Shown here: positions 8,840 through 17,659 of the stretch, one piece after another
Layout of the letters: the number at the start of each line of letters is the position of its first letter
Numbering within the stretch: position 1 is the stretch's first letter
Origin: Spirosoma fluviale
GTDB lineage: Bacteria > Bacteroidota > Bacteroidia > Cytophagales > Spirosomataceae
Direction of reading: 5' to 3'
Assembly (NCBI RefSeq): GCF_900230225.1
Contig: NZ_OCNH01000007.1
Location: 186,001 to 250,000 of the forward strand
DNA: 64,000 nt
The notes under the pieces: model-generated
What the model saw: only the letters and a program-made list of their open reading frames with translations
What the model was told of the DNA's origin: nothing
Database searches by the model: none
Position numbers and translations under genes: made by a program

Positions 8840-11800
8840 GGCTTTTGCTTTTTATAGACCTGTAACGGTTGATTGAAGGCCCCTATCAGTAAATACTTGT
8901 TTTTATTGATGCCGATGTCAATAACCGACTTAACGTCACCAATCACCGATAAACCCGAAGCCGGCTGGTTCACGTAGGTGAAAACTCCCTTCCCATTTCC
9001 CTTCAGGAAACAACCGTAGTTAGCGTCCATGCTCCCTAGTTTTAGCCGGTTATCCGATTTATTACCCAACAGCAACACGTCCAGTTGCCCATCCTGGTCA
9101 AAATCATCACATACCATGTTTGTAACCGGGGAGAACTGAGCTTCTATGGGCAAAATCTGTTTTTCGAACTGTCCTTTCTTCGACAAAAAACAGACTGAGT
9201 GACACTCCGAAGCGGTCAGCTTTGGCGCGTTTGCCAACTCGTCGGCAGGAAAGATCGCGTTGATCGTCGCATTGGCGTAGTCTTTGTAAAAAGCAAATTT
9301 CTTACGCATGGCGTAGATCTGGTCGTTCAGCTCATCACGGCTCACAAACGGATACGACGTTCCCTGAACAAAAAAACTAAAAAAGGGATCGATGGACCCA
9401 TTGTTATCAAAATCGGCGTAGACCAGTTCGACAGGCTCTTTTGACGAAAACCTGATCTGTGAGTTCGTACCAAGGTTACCAGCCAGAATATCATTCTGCC
9501 CGTCGCCATTCACATCGGCAATCGTGAGCGACAGCCAGAACCCCTTTTCTTCTTCCGGGAAATACTGCCTCGTTTTATCGACGAACCCATCTTTTGTATT
9601 CAGGTAGATTTTTATGGGCATGAACTCACCACACATCACCAGATCAGCCCGGCCATCGCCATCCATATCGGCCCATTTCACATCCGTTACCATCCCTATT
9701 TTGGCAAATGGAATGGGTACCGCCTTGAACTGCCCGGTGCCGGTATTCTGGAGCAGGTAGGAAACGGGTGCTTCGGGATAACGGCCGGGAACCACCCGTC
9801 CGCCCACAAATAAATCGATGTCGCCGTCCTGATCGTAATCGTATGGCCGAATGCATGATTTACTGCTGGCGCTCAGGTTTGGCAGGGCTGCCTTTGACAA
9901 AATCAAGTTGCCCTTCCCGTCATTTAGATACAGTTCATCCTGAAAAGACGTGGTGTTGATCTCAAACAGTGAATACCCTCCTTTGGCTACGTATAGATCG
10001 TCAAATCCATCGCCGTTGGCATCGAAAAAGACCGCAGCCGAAATGGATGAAATCGATTCGTCGCCAATGACCACCCCGTCTTTCTGCTTGAACGTACCGT
10101 TCTGTTGCTGCATCCAGACGCCAGCAGGTTTGCTTTGATCGCCACTGATAAATACATCGTCCAGACCGTCTTTATTGATGTCGCCCTTTGCCAGTATCGG
10201 CCCTGTATGCGAATACATCCAAAGCATGAGCGGCTGACGTTTGAAATCATTTTCCTGAAACCCTTCGTGTGTATGCGCCAGAATCGGATCTACTTTTGTA
10301 AATACAGATGTTCCCTTTTTCTGAGCCAGCTCACGACTACCCGTTACTGTCGTAGCCTGCTGCTGGACCACCAGTTGCTGATTGATGGCAACACCGGTTA
10401 GCTTCTGTAGGGACTGGTCCGGCCAGATGATGGTAAGGGAATCAATACGAGAGGCCGTTCCCACACCAAAATGAAGCGTCAGCGGCTGGCTTGACAAATA
10501 TCCCCGCACCGGATTTACTTCCTGATATTGTAAAACACCATTGGCAAAGAGCGTGACTTTGGTTCCGATCGCGGTCTTGCCTTTTCCGGAAGGCACTAGT
10601 TTTAGCTGGAGAAATCCGTTGGCAGATTGCTCCCGGCTCATATTCTGGTACACGAAGGCCGGTTCGTTAATATTGTTGACTACCAGTTCCAGATCACCGT
10701 CGTTGTCGAGGTCGGCATAAACGGCCCCGTTTGAGATTGCGGGCGTCTGAAAGCCCCACTCCCGCTGTCTGTTGGTGAAAGTTAAGTCGCGATTATTGCT
10801 GAAAATGTAATTGGCAATTTTGGTAGAGGGCATGGCTTTCACCAGGTCCATCAATTGCACAGGCTCCCGATCAATTGCCTTTTTGATCTTGTAGTCGCCC
10901 CAGTATTTCAAAAAGTCTTTGTTGGTGTAATCGCGCAGGTAACCGTTCGTAATAAATAGGTCTTTATAGCCGTCGTTGTCAAAATCGGCCAGCAATGGCG
11001 ACCAGCTCCAATCGGTATTCGACACGCCCGCCGTCTGCGCAATTTCACTGAATGTACCGTCGCCGTTATTCAGTTGAAGCATGTTCCGCATGTACTGCCG
11101 CTGTAGTTTTTGCTGCTGCATCAACTCAAACGACTCGTAGTTTTCCTGAAGCTGCAACAGTTTCTGACGTCGGTTATCTTCGGGCAACATATCCAGCGAC
11201 ATGATGTCGGGGAGGCCATCGTTATTGTAATCGGCTATATCCACGCCCATCGAGAACTGCGCCAGATGCCGGAAACAGGATTGGGTTTCGTCTTTGAAAG
11301 CCGGTCCACCCGTTCGCCGGGCGGCCAGATCAATCCCTTTTTGATTAATGTAAAGGTAATCGGGCTCGTTGTAATCGTTCGTTACGTAAATATCCGGCCA
11401 TCCATCTTTATTGACATCCGCTACGGCCATGCCCAGGCCAAACGTTAACGGATATTGATGGATGCCTTCTTTCTGGGATACATCGACAAAGTGGCCATTC
11501 CTGTTTTCGAGTAGTTTATTGCCAGCCAGCAGGTCGGTCTCACCGTGCAGTTTGGCCAGCTCCATGTTGTCGTACTTCTTGACATTGTGATGCAGCAAAA
11601 ACAGGTCGAGGTCGCCATCGCGGTCATAGTCAAAAAAGGTAGCCTGGGTGTTGTAGCCATTATCGTCGACGCCGTATTCCTTCGCTTGGTCCACAAACCG
11701 GACGCTTCCCTTAGGGCCTGCTCCCTGGTTGATAAAGAGCTGATTTCGGCGCTTGCTCTCATCGCCTTTGCCCGAATAGCAGACATAAATGTCCAACCAG

Positions 11801-12225
11801 CCATCGCCATTGACATCGGCCATACTGACGCCCGTTTTCCAGCCGCCCGATCTACCGACCAGCCCGGCTCCAGCCTCACTGGTGATGTCTTTGAACGTCA
11901 ATCCACCAAGATTTAGGTACAGTTTGTTGGCTTTCAGATTAGCGGTAAAGAACAAATCCAGCAGGCCATCATTATTAATATCGCCAACGGCAACTCCTCC
12001 CCCGTTATAAAAATATTCGTAGGAAAGCACATTCAGGCTTTCGTTCTCGTCAATATCGTTCTTAAAGTCTATGTGGGTTTGCTTAGGGGCAAGAAGCTGA
12101 AAGAGCGGATTCTGTGCACACACGGCAGAGCCACACAGGAACGTCAGGAAGCACGAGAAATGGACAGAATACCGTAAGAAATAGAGCAGGTCTTTATAGG
12201 TACGATGAGGAAATTGGCTATTCAT
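8836..12225 (-). CDS. Secreted FG-GAP/VCBS repeat protein with ASPIC/UnbV domain
   Basis: About 1129 residues. ATG 12225 is chosen because it gives a signal peptide ending at AVCAQ; a GTG at 12258 is possible. Many calcium-binding-type FG-GAP blades (DVNGDGWLDIYV, DYDRDGDLDLFL, DIADYNNDGLPDI) form beta-propellers. Near residues 560-630 is an ASPIC/UnbV segment (VRGYLSSQPLTLHFGVG, then DSLTIIWPDQ). Such proteins are common next to SusC/SusD pairs in Cytophagales and are thought to act at the cell surface, but no activity is established. It lies between SusD and the haloperoxidase-like gene in one minus-strand run. Confidence 0.85.
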   Translation of the reverse strand: MNSQFPHRTYKDLLYFLRYSVHFSCFLTFLCGSAVCAQNPLFQLLAPKQTHIDFKNDIDENESLNVLSYEYFYNGGGVAVGDINNDGLLDLFFTANLKANKLYLNLGGLTFKDITSEAGAGLVGRSGGWKTGVSMADVNGDGWLDIYVCYSGKGDESKRRNQLFINQGAGPKGSVRFVDQAKEYGVDDNGYNTQATFFDYDRDGDLDLFLLHHNVKKYDNMELAKLHGETDLLAGNKLLENRNGHFVDVSQKEGIHQYPLTFGLGMAVADVNKDGWPDIYVTNDYNEPDYLYINQKGIDLAARRTGGPAFKDETQSCFRHLAQFSMGVDIADYNNDGLPDIMSLDMLPEDNRRQKLLQLQENYESFELMQQQKLQRQYMRNMLQLNNGDGTFSEIAQTAGVSNTDWSWSPLLADFDNDGYKDLFITNGYLRDYTNKDFLKYWGDYKIKKAIDREPVQLMDLVKAMPSTKIANYIFSNNRDLTFTNRQREWGFQTPAISNGAVYADLDNDGDLELVVNNINEPAFVYQNMSREQSANGFLQLKLVPSGKGKTAIGTKVTLFANGVLQYQEVNPVRGYLSSQPLTLHFGVGTASRIDSLTIIWPDQSLQKLTGVAINQQLVVQQQATTVTGSRELAQKKGTSVFTKVDPILAHTHEGFQENDFKRQPLMLWMYSHTGPILAKGDINKDGLDDVFISGDQSKPAGVWMQQQNGTFKQKDGVVIGDESISSISAAVFFDANGDGFDDLYVAKGGYSLFEINTTSFQDELYLNDGKGNLILSKAALPNLSASSKSCIRPYDYDQDGDIDLFVGGRVVPGRYPEAPVSYLLQNTGTGQFKAVPIPFAKIGMVTDVKWADMDGDGRADLVMCGEFMPIKIYLNTKDGFVDKTRQYFPEEEKGFWLSLTIADVNGDGQNDILAGNLGTNSQIRFSSKEPVELVYADFDNNGSIDPFFSFFVQGTSYPFVSRDELNDQIYAMRKKFAFYKDYANATINAIFPADELANAPKLTASECHSVCFLSKKGQFEKQILPIEAQFSPVTNMVCDDFDQDGQLDVLLLGNKSDNRLKLGSMDANYGCFLKGNGKGVFTYVNQPASGLSVIGDVKSVIDIGINKNKYLLIGAFNQPLQVYKKQKP

Positions 12226-12300
12226 CACTTTATTGGCATTACGAAGCGGGATAACCACGAGAGAGCAGTAGTATTCACCAGTTTAGCCAGTCAATATAAG

Positions 12301-12343
12301 CCAAAAAAGGTAAGATAGCACGAGACCATCTTACCTTTTTTGG
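12301..12343. terminator. Terminator after SusD, active in either direction
   Basis: CCAAAAAAGGTAAGAT (12301-12316) pairs with ATCTTACCTTTTTTGG (12328-12343), giving a stem flanked by A and T runs. It sits between SusD and the UnbV gene, so it may reduce read-through and lower expression of the downstream part of the operon. Confidence 0.6.
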
Positions 12344-12356
12344 GTGTTAAAACGAC

Positions 12357-13961
12357 TTATTTATCCCAGTAGACACGAGACGTCCAGGTATCACCACCCG
12401 AGAGTTTGCTAACAGCGGCACTGTAGTTGGCACCGTTCAGCGTGGCCTCGCCCGTTGGGTAAGGCTGCCGACGGGGAATTGCGCCATTCGAGAAGTTACC
12501 AACGTAGTTTACGGGTGTCAGGACAGGGAAGCCCGAACGTTTCCAGTTATTCCAGGCTTCCGAGAAGTTCAGCAGCAAGCCGGTGGTTGCCCAGTACTGC
12601 TCATTGATCTGCTTCAGGGCATTGGCGGGTACCAGTGGGTTGGCATCAGCATAAGCCGTTGCCACCGCCGAACTGATGGTAGCCGCTGCTCCATAACGCG
12701 ACAGCGCCAGGATACCCGCTACCACACCATTTTTGTAGTGCCCGGCAGCCGTACCGCCCACCGAAAAACCACGGGTAACCGCTTCGGCCAGCAAAAGCTC
12801 AACCTCAGCATAGGTCAGTACAAATAGCGGAGCATTCCGGTCGCGTAAAACTTGCGTAGGCCGCGAATATTTCCCGATTGGGGTAGCATCGGCACCCGAA
12901 CCCGTTCCACCCGGATAGCCCGGCGATTTGCTGATGTCCGTAGCTCCACCGTTCAGGTCATAGCCATTGGGTAAGCCTAATTGAGCAGCGGGCGTTGTGT
13001 TGCCGGGGGCAGCAATCGACTGATTAGCCGCCAGCCCGTCTGCCGGTACTTCGGCGACAACGCTCAAACGCGGATCGTTCGTTGCTTTGAGGTAGTCGAT
13101 CATCGTTTTGCTCCACCGAACCTGATAGATGTCGGCCAGGGTGCTCAGGGCACCCCCGTTACCATTACCATAGCCATTGGCGTTGTCGGCACGAACGTAG
13201 GCGTCGTCATCGACACTGGTGAAAACACCACCCGTAACGGCTTTTTCGACGTAGGTTTTAGCAGTTGTCGGGTCAGCCTTGGTTAAGCGCATTGCCATTT
13301 TGAGCATGAGCGAGTAGCCGTATTTTTTCCATTTGGTGATGTCTCCTTTGTAGGGAAACGCATCGTTGGTTGGCAATAGGGTGGCTGGGCTTAGGGCTGC
13401 TGTGGCAGTTTCGAGTTTAGCAAGCATAGCTTTATAGGCGCTCTCCTGCGTGTCATAAACCGGCAAAGTCGTACCGGAGGCTTTGGCCTGTAGTGCCTGC
13501 GAATAGGGCAGATCACCGTAGGTATCGGAAATAGCCGCTAAGCATTGCACCTGCATGATTTTAGCGATATTGTTCAAATTAGCCAACGCGGGTTTATCCT
13601 TGGTGAGCTGCTCCATTTCATACGCATAGCTGGCCGCGCCATAATTACCATTCCAGGTACTGCTCAGGTATGAATTCGTATTGCTCGAAATAACATACTT
13701 GTCAGCATTGGAATAATAGTTGGCCGCGCCCGAAGAAGTCGATGCGAAAATCTGCACCCACATGCTCTGGAACAGGATAGGGCCACTGTACCCCGCCATA
13801 GCACTTACGTGGTTAAACTGAGTGCTTGGCAACAGCAAATTAGGATCGAATATAGTCGCCGAAGCCCGGGTTGGGTCGGTGTTGATCGCGTCAAAGTTAT
13901 CGGTACACGAAACCTGTAAAGACCCTATCACAAGGGTTAATGCTATCAGTCTTTTTTTCAT
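12357..13961 (-). CDS. SusD/RagB-family nutrient-binding lipoprotein
   Basis: 534 residues, normal for SusD-like proteins. The N-terminus ends in a lipobox (LQVSC), so the protein is surface-lipidated. The early NFDAINTDPTRASA and PNLLLPSTQFN motifs and the C-terminal WKRSGFPVLTP and RRQPYP motifs are typical of SusD-like proteins. It should cap the SusC channel encoded just upstream and bind the oligosaccharide or peptide substrate. The ligand cannot be read from sequence. An 85-base gap with a strong hairpin separates it from susC. Confidence 0.9.
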   Translation of the reverse strand: MKKRLIALTLVIGSLQVSCTDNFDAINTDPTRASATIFDPNLLLPSTQFNHVSAMAGYSGPILFQSMWVQIFASTSSGAANYYSNADKYVISSNTNSYLSSTWNGNYGAASYAYEMEQLTKDKPALANLNNIAKIMQVQCLAAISDTYGDLPYSQALQAKASGTTLPVYDTQESAYKAMLAKLETATAALSPATLLPTNDAFPYKGDITKWKKYGYSLMLKMAMRLTKADPTTAKTYVEKAVTGGVFTSVDDDAYVRADNANGYGNGNGGALSTLADIYQVRWSKTMIDYLKATNDPRLSVVAEVPADGLAANQSIAAPGNTTPAAQLGLPNGYDLNGGATDISKSPGYPGGTGSGADATPIGKYSRPTQVLRDRNAPLFVLTYAEVELLLAEAVTRGFSVGGTAAGHYKNGVVAGILALSRYGAAATISSAVATAYADANPLVPANALKQINEQYWATTGLLLNFSEAWNNWKRSGFPVLTPVNYVGNFSNGAIPRRQPYPTGEATLNGANYSAAVSKLSGGDTWTSRVYWDK

Positions 13962-13986
13962 GATTCTTGTATTTATTAGGTGTGTA

Positions 13987-14013
13987 TGGTGGTGAGTTCT
14001 GAACTCACCACCA
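13987..14013 (-). promoter_or_regulatory. Hairpin between susC and susD
   Basis: TGGTGGTGAGTTC (13987-13999) and GAACTCACCACCA (14001-14013) are perfect complements around a single T. It could protect the upstream susC mRNA from decay or attenuate susD. Confidence 0.5.
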
Positions 14014-14046
14014 CGCCTTGCACACCGAACTTTTGATAGATATACC

Positions 14047-17000
14047 TTACTTGAACCGAATGTTTAGGTTAACCCCGTAGTTACGGCTTGATGGAAGACT
14101 TGTTCCTTCAATACCAGCGTAACGCAGGTTAGCACCGAACGTAGCCTCAGGATCGATGTTGGTAGTTTTCTTCATGATGTAGAACAGGTTCCGGGCCACG
14201 AAAGAAATATTAACCGAACGAATCAGGGGCACTTTTGTCAAAACACTGGCGGGAATGTTGTAGCCAAATGTCAACTGACGCATTTTGATGAAATCACCAT
14301 CGACCACGCTGAGTTTGGTTACGTTGTTGGCCAGGGCTGTATAATAGTTCTGGGCAGTAGCGGTAACCGTATTGGCAGCGCCCCCTTCAACAACACCGGT
14401 TGTGATACCACCTTCACGACCTACCAAAGTCGCTTTGTGCAAGCCCCGACGGTACGCGTAGTTTTCAGTAGCCGAAAGAATCTTGTTGCCGTAGTTGTAA
14501 TCGACCAGGAATGCCAGATTAAAATTACCGAACGAGAACTCATTATTAAGACCACCGTAGAGCGTTGGTAATACCGTACCCATGTTGATCAGGTCGCCCC
14601 GAACCGGCAGGCCGGATGCATCCACAATGATTTGGCCGTTCGATGCATACTTATAATCGTACGCCCGAATTTGCGGACCCGATTCACCAACAACGAAATT
14701 GGTAGTCGCATTACCCAGGGTAGCGCGGTTAGAGCCCAGACCCAGCGGATTATTATTGGCATCGGTCTGGAGAATTTTGTTTTTAACCGAAGTCAGGTTA
14801 AACGAAACATTCCAGGCCAATTTAGCCGTTTTCACCGGCGTGCCATTTATCAGCACTTCCAGACCCCGGTTCTGGGTAGAACCGGTAGCTACTACCCCAC
14901 TCGTATACCCAGTTGCCGGGCTATAGTTGGCAGGCAGGATTTCATTTCTCGTCTTTTGGTCGTAATAGGCCAGATCGAACCCTAAGCGGTTACCGAAGAA
15001 CTTAAGTTCTAAACCAACTTCAACTTCGCTCTTGGTAAAGGGTTTCAGGAACAGGTTTGGCAGGCTGGAACTGAAGTTACCCGTTGGCACACCATTAATT
15101 GCACTGCCAACGCCGTAATAAACACTGGTTCCATAAGGGGCACCTGGCTCACCGCTGGTAACGGCATAGGATGCGCGCAGCTTACCAAAGCTCAGCGCTG
15201 GCGATTTTACAAATTCGGAGAAAATGAATGCACCGGTCACCGATGGGGTAAAAATGCTCCGGTTGGAACTGGGTAACGATGAATACGTATCGTAGCGACC
15301 GGTTGTACTAATGTTCAGAAAACCTTTGTAGCTGAAGTCAACGCTGTAATAAGCTGACTGAACTTCCGATTTGGCAAAGGCGTAACTCCGGTTGAAATTA
15401 ACGACGTTGTTAAAGCTATAGAGGTAAGGCAATACAAAAGGACCGCCACCGATTCCTATTTTCTCGTAATCGTTTTTGCGGATGTTACCACCCACGATAG
15501 CATCAATAGAGAAGTCGGGCGTAATGGCCTTGTTAACACCAATCAACCCGTCGATGTTCAATTCGGTTGTTTGGGCGTTCGACTGCTCGTCCAGACCACC
15601 TTTGGCATCCTGCGAGTAAGCCGTTCCGTAGGGTGTAACCCGGAAGATCCGGTCATTGGCGTTATCATATCCAACGCGTGCCTGTGCATAAATCCAGTCG
15701 GCAAACTGATACTTGGTCGCAATCATCGAGATCAATCGCTTGCGGCTTACGTCGTTTACGTACTGATTGGTTACGAAGTAAGGGTTCGTTACGTACTCGT
15801 CATCACTAAAAATAATCTCACGTCCGGTTGTGGTATTGTAACCCGGAGCCAGAATCCGCTGATCGATGTTCGTTGCCAGGAATAGACCGTTGTTGGCGTT
15901 CATGGGGCCATCGCTCAACTGCGGCTTTGCCGTAACCTTTTCGTCGATGTAATTTGCCAGCAGGCTCACACTCAGTTTGGAGGTGATGTTCTGATCGGCC
16001 GTCAGGTTAAACGTTTTACGACCCAGGCCACTGCTTGGCAGAATCGACTTGGTATCAAGGTTCGATAATGACAGACGGAATGACCCGTTATCGCCCCCTT
16101 TGGTTACCGAAACCGTGTTGGTAAAGTTAGTACCTGTCCGGTAGAAATTTTTGATGTTGTCTTTCTGAGCCGAATAAGCATATTGCTTACCGTCGAACTG
16201 GGTGATTTGCGAGCCATCCAGTTTAGCACCCCAGCTCTGCCGACCCGTTTGCTGAGCCGCTGAAACCGTAGTAGGCTTAACGCCACCCGTTCCCTGACCA
16301 TACTCGTACTGAAAATCAGTGAAGTTGACCGGGCTATCAGCCGTCAGGTTTGCGTTGTATTCAATAGCGTAATCACCTTTCTTACCCCGCTTGGTTGTAA
16401 TCAGGATGACACCGTTCGTAGCTCTTGTGCCATACAAAGCAGATGCCGACTGACCTTTTAAAACCGTCATGGTTTCAATATCGTCCGGGTTCAGGTTACC
16501 GATACCGTCACCACCATCCGCACCGCCCCATTCGCCGGCGCTACCCCGCTGGGTATTGTCCATGGGTACACCATTGATAACAATTAATGGCGCACCACCC
16601 GAGTTAATACTGGGCATACCCCGCATCAGAATTTTAGCTGTACCGCCGGGACCACCGCTGGTACCCTTTACGTTTAAACCGGCAACCCGGCCAGCCAGCG
16701 AATTACCAACGTTGGTTTCACGGGCTTTCGTAAATGCTTCACTATTGATGGTCGTAACCGCATAACCAACCTTACGGGCTTCTTTCGATATGCCTAAAGC
16801 CGTTACCACAACTTCGTCGAGCACAGCACTACCCGGCTCCAGCTTTACATCGACCACAGAACGGTTGCCAACGGTAACTTCCTGTTTGTTGTACCCAATG
16901 TAAGAAAATACCAGTACAGCACTTCCGTCTGGAACAACAATTCGATACTTACCACTTGCATCCGTATTGGTACCCCGATTGGTTCCCTTGATGGTGACAG

Positions 17001-17148
17001 ATGCACCAACCACGTCGTTTCCTTTCTCGTCCGATACCCGGCCCGTAACTTCGCTGTCAACAGCAAAAACGGGAGAGGCAGCTGCGGAAATCCATATTCC
17101 CAGAAAAAGAAACAGCCCAGGAATGGCTCTACGTAATTTTGACTTCAT
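14047..17148 (-). CDS. SusC/RagA-family TonB-dependent outer membrane transporter
   Basis: 1033 residues. A signal peptide leads to a carboxypeptidase-regulatory-like domain (GRVSDEKGNDVVGASVTIKG, about residues 36-110). The plug follows with GNSLAGRVAGLNVKGTSGG and TVLKGQSASALYGTRATNGVILITTKRG, then a long beta-barrel ending ...GVNLNIRFK with the usual aromatic C-terminus. It imports a large substrate across the outer membrane with the SusD lipoprotein encoded next. No STN signalling domain is present, so control is not by the TonB-anti-sigma route. It heads the run susC, susD, UnbV, haloperoxidase-like. Confidence 0.93.
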   Translation of the reverse strand: MKSKLRRAIPGLFLFLGIWISAAASPVFAVDSEVTGRVSDEKGNDVVGASVTIKGTNRGTNTDASGKYRIVVPDGSAVLVFSYIGYNKQEVTVGNRSVVDVKLEPGSAVLDEVVVTALGISKEARKVGYAVTTINSEAFTKARETNVGNSLAGRVAGLNVKGTSGGPGGTAKILMRGMPSINSGGAPLIVINGVPMDNTQRGSAGEWGGADGGDGIGNLNPDDIETMTVLKGQSASALYGTRATNGVILITTKRGKKGDYAIEYNANLTADSPVNFTDFQYEYGQGTGGVKPTTVSAAQQTGRQSWGAKLDGSQITQFDGKQYAYSAQKDNIKNFYRTGTNFTNTVSVTKGGDNGSFRLSLSNLDTKSILPSSGLGRKTFNLTADQNITSKLSVSLLANYIDEKVTAKPQLSDGPMNANNGLFLATNIDQRILAPGYNTTTGREIIFSDDEYVTNPYFVTNQYVNDVSRKRLISMIATKYQFADWIYAQARVGYDNANDRIFRVTPYGTAYSQDAKGGLDEQSNAQTTELNIDGLIGVNKAITPDFSIDAIVGGNIRKNDYEKIGIGGGPFVLPYLYSFNNVVNFNRSYAFAKSEVQSAYYSVDFSYKGFLNISTTGRYDTYSSLPSSNRSIFTPSVTGAFIFSEFVKSPALSFGKLRASYAVTSGEPGAPYGTSVYYGVGSAINGVPTGNFSSSLPNLFLKPFTKSEVEVGLELKFFGNRLGFDLAYYDQKTRNEILPANYSPATGYTSGVVATGSTQNRGLEVLINGTPVKTAKLAWNVSFNLTSVKNKILQTDANNNPLGLGSNRATLGNATTNFVVGESGPQIRAYDYKYASNGQIIVDASGLPVRGDLINMGTVLPTLYGGLNNEFSFGNFNLAFLVDYNYGNKILSATENYAYRRGLHKATLVGREGGITTGVVEGGAANTVTATAQNYYTALANNVTKLSVVDGDFIKMRQLTFGYNIPASVLTKVPLIRSVNISFVARNLFYIMKKTTNIDPEATFGANLRYAGIEGTSLPSSRNYGVNLNIRFK

Positions 17149-17659
17149 AGTAGTTAGACACTTGATTTAGTTAATGAAACGAACTCTGTTGAAATAAGTA
17201 GTGGGTTGATAGACACCTTCTCAGGTATGAGTAATATCACTCTTACCGGGTACAGTCGAAAACACAATTAAAATATTATGCTAAAAAAAAGCTCTTTACC
17301 AAATTATATAAGGCAACACTTTTCTATTGATTAGAAAGATTGCATCCATATGCTTATTTTGGCAAATATATACTTTGAAACGCTAAGTTTGTAATATTTT
17401 TTAAAATAGGTTTTAAGCAAATGTACACTAAATAAGCTAATAACTACTATAGCTTATTGTAATATAATTATTCCCAATAATTGTACAATCCAGCATTGGT
17501 TTGAAATTATTCTGCAAAAGCTACACAATGATGCGCAGCTTTTGCCAGTAAGAAAAAGATAAGTAGTTCCACTAATTTATGCAGGTGTTGAAACTGAGGC
17601 TATGCGTTGGTTTAATTCATCTTGTTCAGACGTTGTACTTCATATCTAACCGCTTAGCT
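17149..17659. promoter_or_regulatory. AT-rich upstream region of susC1 with candidate operator
   Basis: No gene seen. Two elements are shared with the upstream region of the second susC. One is the dyad GAGTAATATCACTC at 17229-17242. The other is CAAATATA at 17363-17370, which on the minus strand fits the -7 motif TAnnTTTG; no good -33 element was found. The rest is AT-rich and without coding signal. Confidence 0.35.
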
